The notes under the pieces were generated by a model. It saw nothing but the letters and a program-made list of their open reading frames with translations, did no database searches and was not told where the DNA came from. A DNA stretch of 39,706 nucleotides from Planococcaceae bacterium Storch 2/2-2 (GTDB taxonomy: Bacteria; Bacillota; Bacilli; Bacillales_A; Planococcaceae), in NCBI GenBank assembly GCA_009740415.1, contig WOYE01000003.1, positions 1 through 39,706 of the forward strand, in the 5' to 3' direction. A program made the position numbers and the translations under genes. The stretch's first letter is position 1, and every line of letters starts with the position of its first letter. Positions 25,991 to 35,000 of the stretch are shown here, one piece after another.

Positions 25991-26407
25991 ATGTTACAAC
26001 AAACTTGGAGCATGCGTCTTATTCGCTTTTCAGCGATTTTCGGCTTAGTCGGTGCGGTGCTCGGTTCACATATGGCAGGATCTGGATCGTATGCGTTTCG
26101 CCCGATTCATGCGCACATCGTTTTAGTAAGTTGGTTATCCGTTTTTGCGTGGGGTGCCTTTTACCGCATGTATGAAGTTCGAGCGAAAAAATTAATTTCA
26201 TTACAAGGTTGGAGCGCGATGATCGGTTCAATCGGTTTGACAGGTGGTATGTGGTTACAGTTTTTACAACCATTTGATATTAGTAAAGGTATTTCGTTAG
26301 GCCTTTACATCGTTGGAGGTTCTGTCTTACTATTGAGCTTTGCTTTATTTATCGCAGTTACGTTCATGATCGACCGTGAAGCGACATTCAATCGAGGTCG
26401 ATTATGA
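25991..26407 (+). CDS. Small four-helix membrane protein, heme-copper-oxidase subunit I-like
   Basis: A 138-residue protein with four predicted membrane helices (about 11-28, 40-58, 72-90 and 106-129). His27 and the cluster 'FRPIHAHIVLVSWLSVFAWG' (His40, His42) resemble the N-terminal helices of cytochrome-oxidase subunit I or nitric-oxide-reductase-like proteins. It is far too short for an oxidase and lacks the Cu-binding helices, so heme binding is possible and catalysis is not. AGGAGG lies seven nt before ATG. The stop overlaps the MMPL start (ATGA), so the two are translationally coupled. It probably responds to the adjacent two-component system through the repeat at 25925. Confidence 0.6.
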   Translation: MLQQTWSMRLIRFSAIFGLVGAVLGSHMAGSGSYAFRPIHAHIVLVSWLSVFAWGAFYRMYEVRAKKLISLQGWSAMIGSIGLTGGMWLQFLQPFDISKGISLGLYIVGGSVLLLSFALFIAVTFMIDREATFNRGRL

Positions 26408-28473
26408 TGAAAAAGAAAAGATGGCTTGCATTCGCACTCATTTGGCTCGTAGCACTTGGTGCATTAGCTATTTTACCGGGAGCGAAAGAATATGCACTCC
26501 CGAACGAAAATAGCGGGTTACCTGAAGATGCACCATCGATCGTCGCTGATCGAGTACTCCATCAATCGTTTGACACAGGTGAAGGAATGCCACTATTCGG
26601 TGTCGTATATGACGAAGATGGATTAACGACGGAACAGTTGAATGCGTTCGATGAGCAATTACAGAAAGAAGAAGAGGCACTTTCCCCTTACGGCATTGAG
26701 TTTCCGAAGCCGACGGATGAAAAGAAACGTGCCGCATTCGTTTCAGAAGATGGGACGACGTACTTCGTTCCATTTACATTGACGGAACATGAAGAATGGG
26801 ACGTCCATGCCCAAGTGACAGCTTTACAAGAGGCGGTCGTTGTCGACGGTCTTGAAATTACGTGGACAGGACCGGGTGGTATTGCGAGCGATGCCATTGG
26901 TCTCTTCAGCGATGCGAACGTCACATTGCTTCTCGCAACAGTCGGTTTGATTTTCGTCTTATTGCTCGTTATTTATCGAGCGCCTTTACTGACGCTTATT
27001 CCACTCGTCGCAGCAGGAATCGTTTACTTCGTAACAGATAAAGTAATTGGTGGATTAGCCTCTGCATCCCTTTTCGTTACGGAAAACCAAGCGTTGTCGA
27101 TTATGACGATTTTACTGTTCGCTGTCGTAACAGACTATTCGTTACTCATCTTCTCACGGTTCCGTGAAGAGTTGCACCGTCATGAATCGGTAGATGAAGC
27201 GATGAAAGAAACGATGCGTCACGTACGAGAACCGATTTTCTTCAGCGGTAGTACGATTATGTTAGGAATGGCTACGTTATTCTTTAGTTTGTATGAACCG
27301 TATCGTAACTTTGCACCGGTGTTTGCGATCGCTGCACTCGTTATGTTACTTGCAGGTTTAACGTTGATTCCTGCACTGTTTGCCCTTTTCGGTCGGGTTG
27401 CCTTTTGGCCGTTCGTCCCGAAAGTCGGATCAATCGTTCAAGAAAAACAAAATATTTGGCGCCGTCTCGCAAATCGTGTGACACGTCGCCCGGTTCAATT
27501 CGCTTTACCACTCCTCCTCATCTTAGGGTTTGGAGCGTGGAAAATGACGACGATGGAAACGTCATTTGATTTGATTGAATCGTTCCCTGAAGATGCATCA
27601 TCACGGATCGGATACGAACGTCTCGGAGATGCTTTCTCAGAAGGAAGTTTAGCACCAGGAACGCTCTTGTTGAACCGCGATGGGGAGTGGACGGAAGAGG
27701 CACTAAACGACTGGATGAGTAAGTTAAATGACGTTGAAGGCGTGGAACGTGTGAACCCGACAGGTCACCCACTTGCAGAAGGTGATCCAGAACTTGCAAA
27801 ACTGTCGGTGACGTTTGAAGGCAACCCTTACAGTCACGATGCTTTAGACGCTGTCCTTACATTACGTGATCAAGCGACCGATGAGGTTGAAGTGCTCGTA
27901 GCAGGAGAGAGCGCAAAGCAAGCGGATTTAAGAGAAATTAATACGCGAGATACGTGGATTGTAGCGATTGCGATGACTATTTTAATCGGTGCGATGCTAC
28001 TCATTCAAACACGTTCACTCGTCGCGCCTATTCTTATGGTCGGTTCTATTTTACTTTCGTATGCAGCGACGTTCGGATTTTCACTTTACTTATTCGAGGC
28101 GCTCTACGATAAAGAGGCGATCGGTTATCGTTTGCCGATGTACACATTTGTCTTCCTCGTCGCACTCGGCGTCGACTACTCCATCATGCTCGTCGCACGT
28201 ATTCGCGAAGCGTTGAAAGAGCATTCATTTGAGGAAGCGGTTCGAGTCGGTCTCGAGAAAACAGGAAACGTTATTAGTTCAGCAGGTCTCATACTCGCTG
28301 CGACATTCCTCGTTTTAGCGACGATGCCGATTGAAGAGTTGAAGTTGTTCGGTATGATGATGGCACTCGGTATTTTAATCGATACATTCGTTGTACGTCC
28401 GTTATTATTGCCAGCGCTTCTCGTCATTCTCGGAGAAAAATGGAGTTTTTGGCCGAGACGTCCTCGCTCGTAA
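26404..28473 (+). CDS. MMPL-family (RND superfamily) transporter
   Basis: A 689-residue exporter of the MMPL/HpnN type. TM1 is followed by a large extracytoplasmic loop, five further helices, then a second copy of the same plan. The paired, membrane-embedded motifs 'VVTDYSLLIFSRFREEL' (about 240-256) and 'ALGVDYSIMLVARIREAL' (about 583-600) carry the proton-relay aspartates. Relatives export lipids, siderophores or toxic hydrophobic compounds; the substrate is not evident. It starts inside the stop of the four-helix protein. A strong terminator follows 17 bp downstream. Confidence 0.93.
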   Translation: MMKKKRWLAFALIWLVALGALAILPGAKEYALPNENSGLPEDAPSIVADRVLHQSFDTGEGMPLFGVVYDEDGLTTEQLNAFDEQLQKEEEALSPYGIEFPKPTDEKKRAAFVSEDGTTYFVPFTLTEHEEWDVHAQVTALQEAVVVDGLEITWTGPGGIASDAIGLFSDANVTLLLATVGLIFVLLLVIYRAPLLTLIPLVAAGIVYFVTDKVIGGLASASLFVTENQALSIMTILLFAVVTDYSLLIFSRFREELHRHESVDEAMKETMRHVREPIFFSGSTIMLGMATLFFSLYEPYRNFAPVFAIAALVMLLAGLTLIPALFALFGRVAFWPFVPKVGSIVQEKQNIWRRLANRVTRRPVQFALPLLLILGFGAWKMTTMETSFDLIESFPEDASSRIGYERLGDAFSEGSLAPGTLLLNRDGEWTEEALNDWMSKLNDVEGVERVNPTGHPLAEGDPELAKLSVTFEGNPYSHDALDAVLTLRDQATDEVEVLVAGESAKQADLREINTRDTWIVAIAMTILIGAMLLIQTRSLVAPILMVGSILLSYAATFGFSLYLFEALYDKEAIGYRLPMYTFVFLVALGVDYSIMLVARIREALKEHSFEEAVRVGLEKTGNVISSAGLILAATFLVLATMPIEELKLFGMMMALGILIDTFVVRPLLLPALLVILGEKWSFWPRRPRS

Positions 28474-28490
28474 ACTGAAAATGGTATGAT

Positions 28491-28533
28491 AAGGAAGCGC
28501 GTTGCGAAAGCAACTCGCTTCCTTTCGTTTTTT
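28491..28533 (+). terminator. MMPL operon terminator
   Basis: A 9-bp plus 5-bp stem with one mismatch (28491-28505 with 28510-28524) and a GAAA loop is followed by a T-rich tract (28525-28533). The next reading frame is open across this hairpin, which argues against a translation start upstream of it. Confidence 0.88.
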
Positions 28534-28587
28534 CGCTTCATTTACTTAAAAAAGGGAAAAGAGTCGGAAAGAAAGGGGAGATCCGAT

Positions 28588-30498
28588 TTGATTTATGCGA
28601 TTTTACTGTTTATCGCTTTCAGTTTCGTCAGTTATCGATTGATCGGTAGTTTCGAATCGAAAAGCAAAGTGCTCATTTCGTCATTTTTCTCGTTGTTATT
28701 TTCAAGTGCTGTCTATTATATGTTTCATTTAAAACGTGTTCCTGAACAAAAGCATTTTATTCAATTTGATCATTATACGTTTTTATACTTTATTACGCTC
28801 GTGATCGTTTCGATGGGATTTGCTCTCATTTTAGAAATGATGACGGATGGCTCACCGGGGCCACGTGAACAAGTAGGAAATCCAGTGAAGCAACTGAAAC
28901 TAATGGTGAAGAAAAACATTCGTTATGCTCAATTGTTACGTTACGTTGCTAAAAACGGCTTATTTAAAAGTCCTCTTCAAATGAATCGTGAATCACGCAA
29001 TCGCCAAATGGGGGAAGCGTTGAAAAATACGTTAGAAGAAGCAGGTGGCGTTTTCATTAAGTTCGGTCAGTTTTTATCGACTCGAACCGATTTATTCGCG
29101 CCTGAGTTCATTGAAGAACTAACTCATTTGCAAGAAGATGTGCAACGATTACCGGGAGAACAAGTGCGATTGATCGTCGAAGAACAACTCGGCTGTTCGA
29201 TTGAAGAAGCGTTTGCTTCGTTCAATGAGCAACCGTTAGCAGCTGCTTCGATTGCTCAAGTGCACCGTGCGACGTTAAAGTCGGGCGAAGCAGTCGTTGT
29301 CAAAGTGCTACGACCAGAATTGAAAGAGCAAATGGCGGTGGATGTTGCGATTTTAAGTAGCTTTGCGACGATGTTAGAAAACCGAATGTCGTGGGCATCG
29401 AATGTCGGTATCACATCCATTGCAGATGGATTCATTCAAAATTTGTATGAAGAAACGGACTTGTCAATTGAACAGTCGAACATTCAGCAAATGAGAAATG
29501 GAATGACAGAACATGTGTACATTCCTAAAGTGTATCCAGCCTATTCGACTTCTGAAATGGTCGTCGTTGAATTTTTAGACGGTGTCAGTTTAGGAAAAGT
29601 GAGCACGTTGTCTAAAAATGAACGAGTGGAAGTAGCGAAATTGATATTTGATGATATGCTCGCTCAAATTTTTGAACGCGGCGTGTTTCATAACGACCCA
29701 CATCCTGGGAATATTTTCATTTTACACGATGGCCGCCCAGCGTTTTTAGACTTTGGAGCGATCGGAAAGTTATCCGAATTTCAGCAGCGCGGCTTCATTT
29801 GGTTGCTCTTTGGTATTTTGAGAAGAAATCCAGAAACGATGGCGATCGGTGTCGAACGTCTCGTAGTGAATAGTGAAGAGATCGACTTTAAAAAACTCGA
29901 GTTAGCGCTCGGAGAGTTTCTCATCGTTCATTCATTCGAAGGTGATATTTTAGAAGAGATGGGAACAGACTTATTCGACATTATGGGTAATTTCGGTTTG
30001 CAGTTCCACCCGAGCGTAGCAGCTGCCTTTCGCAGCATGATTACGTTGCAAGGTAGTTTGCAAGAAATCGATCCCGACTTTAACTTAGAGCGTGCGATGC
30101 AACGATTTTTAAAAACGCAATTGACCGTTTCGAAAGCGAAAGAAGTCATTGAAGAAACAGTAGAAGACGAATTGTTAAATACGTTACCGCGGCTTAAAAC
30201 GTTTCCGCGCCGGATCGATACGTTGTTACGACAAGCCGAACAAGGCGATTTTACGATCAATATGGGAATTTTCTCGCATAAAGAAAATAGAGATTACGTG
30301 AATCAGACAGTGTCGTTACTTTTTTTAAGCATCGTCGGTATTTCATTCGGATTGCTTTCTCTCGGCGCTCTCTTTTTAGCACAAAATGAAACGACGGAAG
30401 GGTATTCATTTTTAGATGTGTTCGGATATTCAGGATTAGGACTTAGCGTCATTATGTTAATTCGAGTGGCGATCCAAAGTATCCATCGCACAAAATAG
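28588..30498 (+). CDS. ABC1/UbiB-family (ADCK-like) atypical kinase
   Basis: A 636-residue membrane-associated atypical kinase/ATPase. UbiB-family signatures are present: the K-x-G-Q region 'GGVFIKFGQFLSTRTDLF' (about residue 157), the Ala-rich loop 'PLAAASIAQVHRATLKSG', 'VVKVLRPE', 'HNDPHPGNIF' (about 367) and 'LDFGAIGKL' (about 388). Three N-terminal and two C-terminal hydrophobic helices flank the kinase core. Family members support quinone biosynthesis or lipid homeostasis; the role here is unknown. I chose TTG 28588 because AAGGGGAG lies seven nt upstream and the earlier in-frame ATG (28486) falls at a terminator hairpin. It is followed 12 bp later by the carrier gene, probably in one operon. 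Confidence 0.88.
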   Translation: MIYAILLFIAFSFVSYRLIGSFESKSKVLISSFFSLLFSSAVYYMFHLKRVPEQKHFIQFDHYTFLYFITLVIVSMGFALILEMMTDGSPGPREQVGNPVKQLKLMVKKNIRYAQLLRYVAKNGLFKSPLQMNRESRNRQMGEALKNTLEEAGGVFIKFGQFLSTRTDLFAPEFIEELTHLQEDVQRLPGEQVRLIVEEQLGCSIEEAFASFNEQPLAAASIAQVHRATLKSGEAVVVKVLRPELKEQMAVDVAILSSFATMLENRMSWASNVGITSIADGFIQNLYEETDLSIEQSNIQQMRNGMTEHVYIPKVYPAYSTSEMVVVEFLDGVSLGKVSTLSKNERVEVAKLIFDDMLAQIFERGVFHNDPHPGNIFILHDGRPAFLDFGAIGKLSEFQQRGFIWLLFGILRRNPETMAIGVERLVVNSEEIDFKKLELALGEFLIVHSFEGDILEEMGTDLFDIMGNFGLQFHPSVAAAFRSMITLQGSLQEIDPDFNLERAMQRFLKTQLTVSKAKEVIEETVEDELLNTLPRLKTFPRRIDTLLRQAEQGDFTINMGIFSHKENRDYVNQTVSLLFLSIVGISFGLLSLGALFLAQNETTEGYSFLDVFGYSGLGLSVIMLIRVAIQSIHRTK

Positions 30499-30510
30499 GA
30501 GGAATTTTGA

Positions 30511-31452
30511 ATGACGCCTCACGTTGTTAAAGTTGGAAAAATGATCATCTCTCGTTACATGCCCGTTTGGATCGTCGCCTGTGCCATCATTGCTTATGTA
30601 TTTCCAGAAGCACTTCATTTGCTTCAACCGACGACTCAGTTTTGGCTCGGGCTCATTTTCTTTTTCATGGGAGTCACGTTATCTTTTCCAACATTAGTCG
30701 GTATTTTACGACGACCGAAACATGTAGTACTCGGTGCATTTTTGAAGTGGACCATTATGGTCGGAACGACTTTGTTACTTGCTAACTTGTTCTTTTCAGA
30801 CAATGCAGAAATTGCAGCAGGTTTCATTTTAGCAGGAGCCGTACCGAGCGGCACGAGCGCGAACATTTATGCGCTCACAGCTGGGGGAGAAGTCGCTCTC
30901 AGCATTACGATGGCGACGCTCGATACGTTCATCGCACCTTTTTTAACACCGAGCCTCGTCCAAATCGCCGTCGGAAAAGTCGTACCGATTGCATTTTGGC
31001 CGATGTTTTGGAGCATTATTTATACGGTACTCGTCCCATTAGGGCTAGGATTGCTCGTTCAGTGGCGTGTGAAGCGTGTTGCAGAAGCGATTCGCCCCCA
31101 TGCAGGCGTCTTATCCCAACTGTCTTTATTGTTCGTTGTGTTATCAGCGATGACAGGTGCGGCTGCACCGTTAAAAGATCATTTATCCGTTTTACCAGTC
31201 GTCTTCTTTGCTGTCATTTTGCAAATTATTATACCGATGGGCCTCGGTTATTGGTGTGCGAGATGGTTGAAAGTAGGGGAAGCGAATGCCCGGTCGATGT
31301 TATTTCACGTCGGTATTACGAATACTGCACTCGCGACGACGCTTGCGATTGAACATATTAGTTCACTCGCAGCTGTACCGGCTGTAGTAGCTGTCGTTTG
31401 TAATTTAACGATCGGAGCGATTGTGGCGAACTGGTGGGAAGCTAAAAATTGA
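30511..31452 (+). CDS. Bile acid:sodium symporter (BASS)-family carrier
   Basis: A 313-residue integral membrane protein with about ten helices. 'FFFMGVTLSFPTLVGILRRPK' and 'ILAGAVPSGTSANIYALTAGG' match the crossover regions of the BASS family, and 'HVGITNTALATTLAIEH' lies in the second repeat. Within the family it resembles the PanS-type proteins implicated in pantoate or related organic-acid transport; the substrate is not determined. AGGAGG overlaps the stop of the upstream kinase gene. A long hairpin terminator follows. Confidence 0.88.
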   Translation: MTPHVVKVGKMIISRYMPVWIVACAIIAYVFPEALHLLQPTTQFWLGLIFFFMGVTLSFPTLVGILRRPKHVVLGAFLKWTIMVGTTLLLANLFFSDNAEIAAGFILAGAVPSGTSANIYALTAGGEVALSITMATLDTFIAPFLTPSLVQIAVGKVVPIAFWPMFWSIIYTVLVPLGLGLLVQWRVKRVAEAIRPHAGVLSQLSLLFVVLSAMTGAAAPLKDHLSVLPVVFFAVILQIIIPMGLGYWCARWLKVGEANARSMLFHVGITNTALATTLAIEHISSLAAVPAVVAVVCNLTIGAIVANWWEAKN

Positions 31453-31527
31453 ATCGAAAAGAAAGATATGTTTATAACGATTTCAACATGTGAGTCGTTT
31501 TAAAGTTAAAAAGGATGCATCTATGTA

Positions 31528-31583
31528 AGACATGAGCATTGGTAGACCTGTTACGGGCTATTTCAATGATCATGTCTTTTTTT
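31528..31583 (+). terminator. Terminator after the BASS carrier gene
   Basis: A stem of 7 + 5 bp with one symmetric mismatch (31529-31541 with 31564-31576) encloses a weaker inner helix and is followed by T7 (31577-31583). Confidence 0.75.
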
Positions 31584-31832
31584 AGTTGCCATTTTAATGA
31601 TTCAATAAAAGTATGAAAATGACAATAAAAAGTGAATTTTTAACCTTTTTTTAAAAAATAAAAAAACATTTGAAAGTAGCAACTCTAATTTGTAAAAAGA
31701 GCTACAAGGTAAAGAGAAACTAAAGGATGATTTCATAGCAATCTTTTTTAGGAAATAAGAACTCTATAATATATACAGTTATAAAAATATAATGATTAAG
31801 ATAAAAAAAGGATATTTTACAGGGGGTAGATA

Positions 31833-31907
31833 GTGAGTGTAAATATTGATTCATATACATTATATAAGTCTATATCACTGTATTTGTTAGGTGGTATAGC
31901 CATTTGA
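31833..31907 (+). CDS. Possible 24-residue small ORF upstream of the surface protein
   Basis: GTG 31833 has AGGGGG (31821-31826) six nt upstream and opens a 24-codon frame whose C-terminal half is hydrophobic ('SISLYLLGGIAI'). The stop lies inside the -35 of the next promoter. It could be a small membrane peptide or chance; only the good ribosome binding site argues for it. The surrounding 31584-32083 is AT-rich and has no other convincing gene. Confidence 0.25.
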   Translation: MSVNIDSYTLYKSISLYLLGGIAI

Positions 31908-31932
31908 AAAACCGGAATATTCCCCTTATAAT
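31904..31932 (+). promoter_or_regulatory. Promoter of the giant surface protein gene, with palindrome in the spacer
   Basis: TTGAAA (31904-31909), a 17-bp spacer and TATAAT (31927-31932) form a near-consensus sigma-A promoter. The perfect 10-bp palindrome GGAATATTCC (31914-31923) fills the spacer and could be an operator. The predicted leader is about 145 nt. Confidence 0.7.
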
Positions 31933-31983
31933 TTACTTATACTGTAATAGTGTATACCTTATTTTAGTGAGTAAGGAAAGTCA

Positions 31984-32049
31984 ATGAACTGTAACGCTAT
32001 TGCATGTTGTATGAAGGAAGAAAGGTGGATTGAGAAGGATCAGAAGTAA
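31984..32049 (+). CDS. Possible 21-residue Cys-containing leader ORF
   Basis: In the predicted 5' leader of the surface gene, ATG 31984 with AAGGAAAG (31973-31980) starts a 21-codon frame beginning M-N-C-N-A-I-A-C-C, then charged residues. It ends 34 nt before the surface-protein start. It may be a regulatory upstream ORF; the evidence is only its position, its ribosome binding site and its three cysteines. Confidence 0.25.
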   Translation: MNCNAIACCMKEERWIEKDQK

Positions 32050-32083
32050 CAAAACTTATTAATAGATTGAAAGGGGTAGAGAG

Positions 32084-35000
32084 ATGAGAAGATTATTCCA
32101 AATGTTGTTGATCGTCGTATTAGTCGTTTCACAAAATGCATCGATGTTACAAATCGTTTATGCATCGAATGTAGCGCAGCAGTTATTTAATGTTTCAATT
32201 ACAGAAGGCTCGACGACAGATAAGACGACCTTACATGTGACCGCACTTGAAGATCAGTACGAGAATGTGTCAATCGAACTTCCAGCAGGCTCTGTGTACA
32301 ATCAACAAGAGACAGAAGCTCTTAACAGTAATTTAGAAGCTGAATTACAGTACGAAGTATCGAAACATATCCTTCATTTGAAGGGTCAAAATGCCATTCC
32401 TAAAGCATTTGTTCTCGTAGTAGAGGATTTAAATGAAGTAGAGGAAATGACATTTTCTGTAACAGATGAAGAGGAAAACATGACAAGAGAAACGCATATC
32501 TTACAACTCGTTAACAATGACCAATTGTTAACGCGAAATATACAACAGGAAGATAGCGCTTACAATGTAGAAGTAGCCACATTTTCTGAAACAGATAACA
32601 TTTCCGTTTTATTCAACCCTGTACAGGAACCGGTACTTTCAGGTGACGATATTGCGTACATTATGGAAGTGAAATTAACAGGTTCAAAAGGTGAAGTAAA
32701 AGATGCGAAGTTAACGTTAAACTTTGAAGAAACCGAATACATTACGTTCGACCAAAGCGCGTTAAACAATTTAGCAATCGCAGGAGTCACACCGACTTAT
32801 GAGAAAAACCAATTAGTTTATGAATTTGATGAACTGAAAAAGGGACAATCTTATGAGCGTGTCGTGAAATTTAATACAGTGAATGGTTATTTACCAGAAG
32901 GTGAAAAGTTCGTCGTCACTGGTTCGTTAGAAGGGACACACGTAACAACTTCTAATGAAGAAAAAGAAACAGGTGAAGCGAAAGAAGAACCATTTACAGT
33001 CGATTTCCGTGGTGAAAACACGATTAAAGCGAGTGGAACGTTAAACTTATCGAAAATCGCTTTAGACAGCAATAATAAGCCAGGAAAAACATTGTATAAA
33101 AAAGGCGATATTGTGCATTACAAAATGGAATTAAAAGTTCCAAACAAAAGCAAAGGTCAGTTGTTTTTAGCCGAAGATTATAAAGTTGCTTTAACCGATA
33201 CATTACCTGAAGGATTAGAGTATGTATCAATGGTTGAAGGGCCAGCTCCAAAAAAGAATGGCCAGCAGCTGACATGGGAATTTGATGTTCCTACTATGCA
33301 GGAACAAGCAAGTTTAAATGACTTGTTAGACAAAATAATTATTGTCAAAACGAAAGTAACGAGCGACTCAAAAGGCAAGAGTGTAAAAAATAATGCGAAA
33401 TTACAAGCTCACTTTTTAGATAAAGAAGCATCAACAGCAACAACAGTAACAACGGAATCATCAGTTTATGTAGGTGAAGCTCCAAGTGCAGTTGATATTG
33501 TTGATGGAAGTTACTATATACCTCAATTTGCAGGTCCATCTAATGGTGAGGGAGGTATGAAATCTCTTGGTAATACCACCGCGCCAATAGAAGTTACACC
33601 GGATGCCTATTTAGGATTCCAGTTTTCTATTATGCCAAAACCACAAAGTTTTGAAGGTAGTTATTACAATGAGAATAACGAGCGATATAATGTAAGTATA
33701 GATAATAAGTTAACGGACTATAAAGAGCTTGAGTATATTTTAAAAATAGATAACGGTCTAGTTTTACAAGAGTTCTCAGTTCCACAGGAATTCGTATTTC
33801 AAATTAATAAAAACTCTCCACAGAAAAAATTAGAAAAACAACCTACTTATGATTTAAAAGGTGTTGTAAACGGAAAGACGAAAATTTTAGTTCCCGCTAG
33901 CGAAGTGGAGCCTGGAAAGAAATATACTCGAGAAGAATTAGGTTTAGAACCAACAGATCATATTTCAGAAATTGGTTTCGATTTTAAATATGCACCGGCT
34001 GGTTTGAGAGCATTATCAGAGTATCGACCAAAAGCTTGGTTTACTGTAAAACCAGGAAAAACAGGGAAAATGACGAATCGTTTAGAGGTAAAAGGAAAGT
34101 CAGGAGATAATAAGACATTTAATTATGATAAATCTTATTATCAAACACTTACTTGGATTGCGCCACGTTCTGTAATAGTAAAGGATTTCCCTGCATCTGC
34201 TTATGCAGTAGGAGAAGTATCGATTGATTTATTAGAAGAGAAAAAATCATTCGTTGAAACAGGGGATAACCGAGTATCAGTGAAGTTGAAAGCTCCTGCA
34301 AACTCAGCAGCTTCTCTTCAAGAAAAGTTAGAGACCGTCTTCTTATTACCAGTAGGAGTCACACTCAATAAAAATCCGAAAGCGACATACAAAGGTGCAA
34401 ACGGTGGAGCGACAACTGGAAAATATGAAGTGTTAGACGACAACTACAACAATTCAGGTCGTCAATTAGTAAAAGTTGAATGGCCAAATGAAAAAGTAGT
34501 AAATAAAGGTCAAGAGCTTGAGGCACAACTTGATGTCACGATTACAGATCAAGCACCAAGCTTAATGAAGTTTGACGTATTCGGTTACACAGGTACGAAA
34601 AATGTCAAAGTACCGACGTATACGAATAATGTCTTTACGAACACTGTGTTAGAAGAAGACATAGAAGATTTAAATGGTAACAACAATGCAAACGAACAAC
34701 GTTTCAAGTCAGGAAACATTTATTATTTAGTCGGTCAATATGACTTACAAACGAAAAAAGAAGTGAAAGGTTCGAATCAGAAAGAATATGATCTTTTCAC
34801 AACTGTTCGTCCAGGTGAAAAAGTCGATTACCGTCTTTCAATGACGAATACGACGAAAAAAGATTTAGGATCGATGGTATTAGTCGACGTACTTCCTTCA
34901 GTGAATGACTTAGGAATTACAGACAATATCAATCGAGGAAGCCAGTTCGGTTTGACGCTTGATGCTACGGGCATCAAAGTTCCTAAAGAGTGGGAAGACA

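Noticed and set aside
28486-28587. Longer UbiB-type kinase starting at 28486
   Set aside because: That ATG lies at the foot of a strong terminator hairpin and has no ribosome binding site; TTG 28588 has AAGGGGAG at the right distance.
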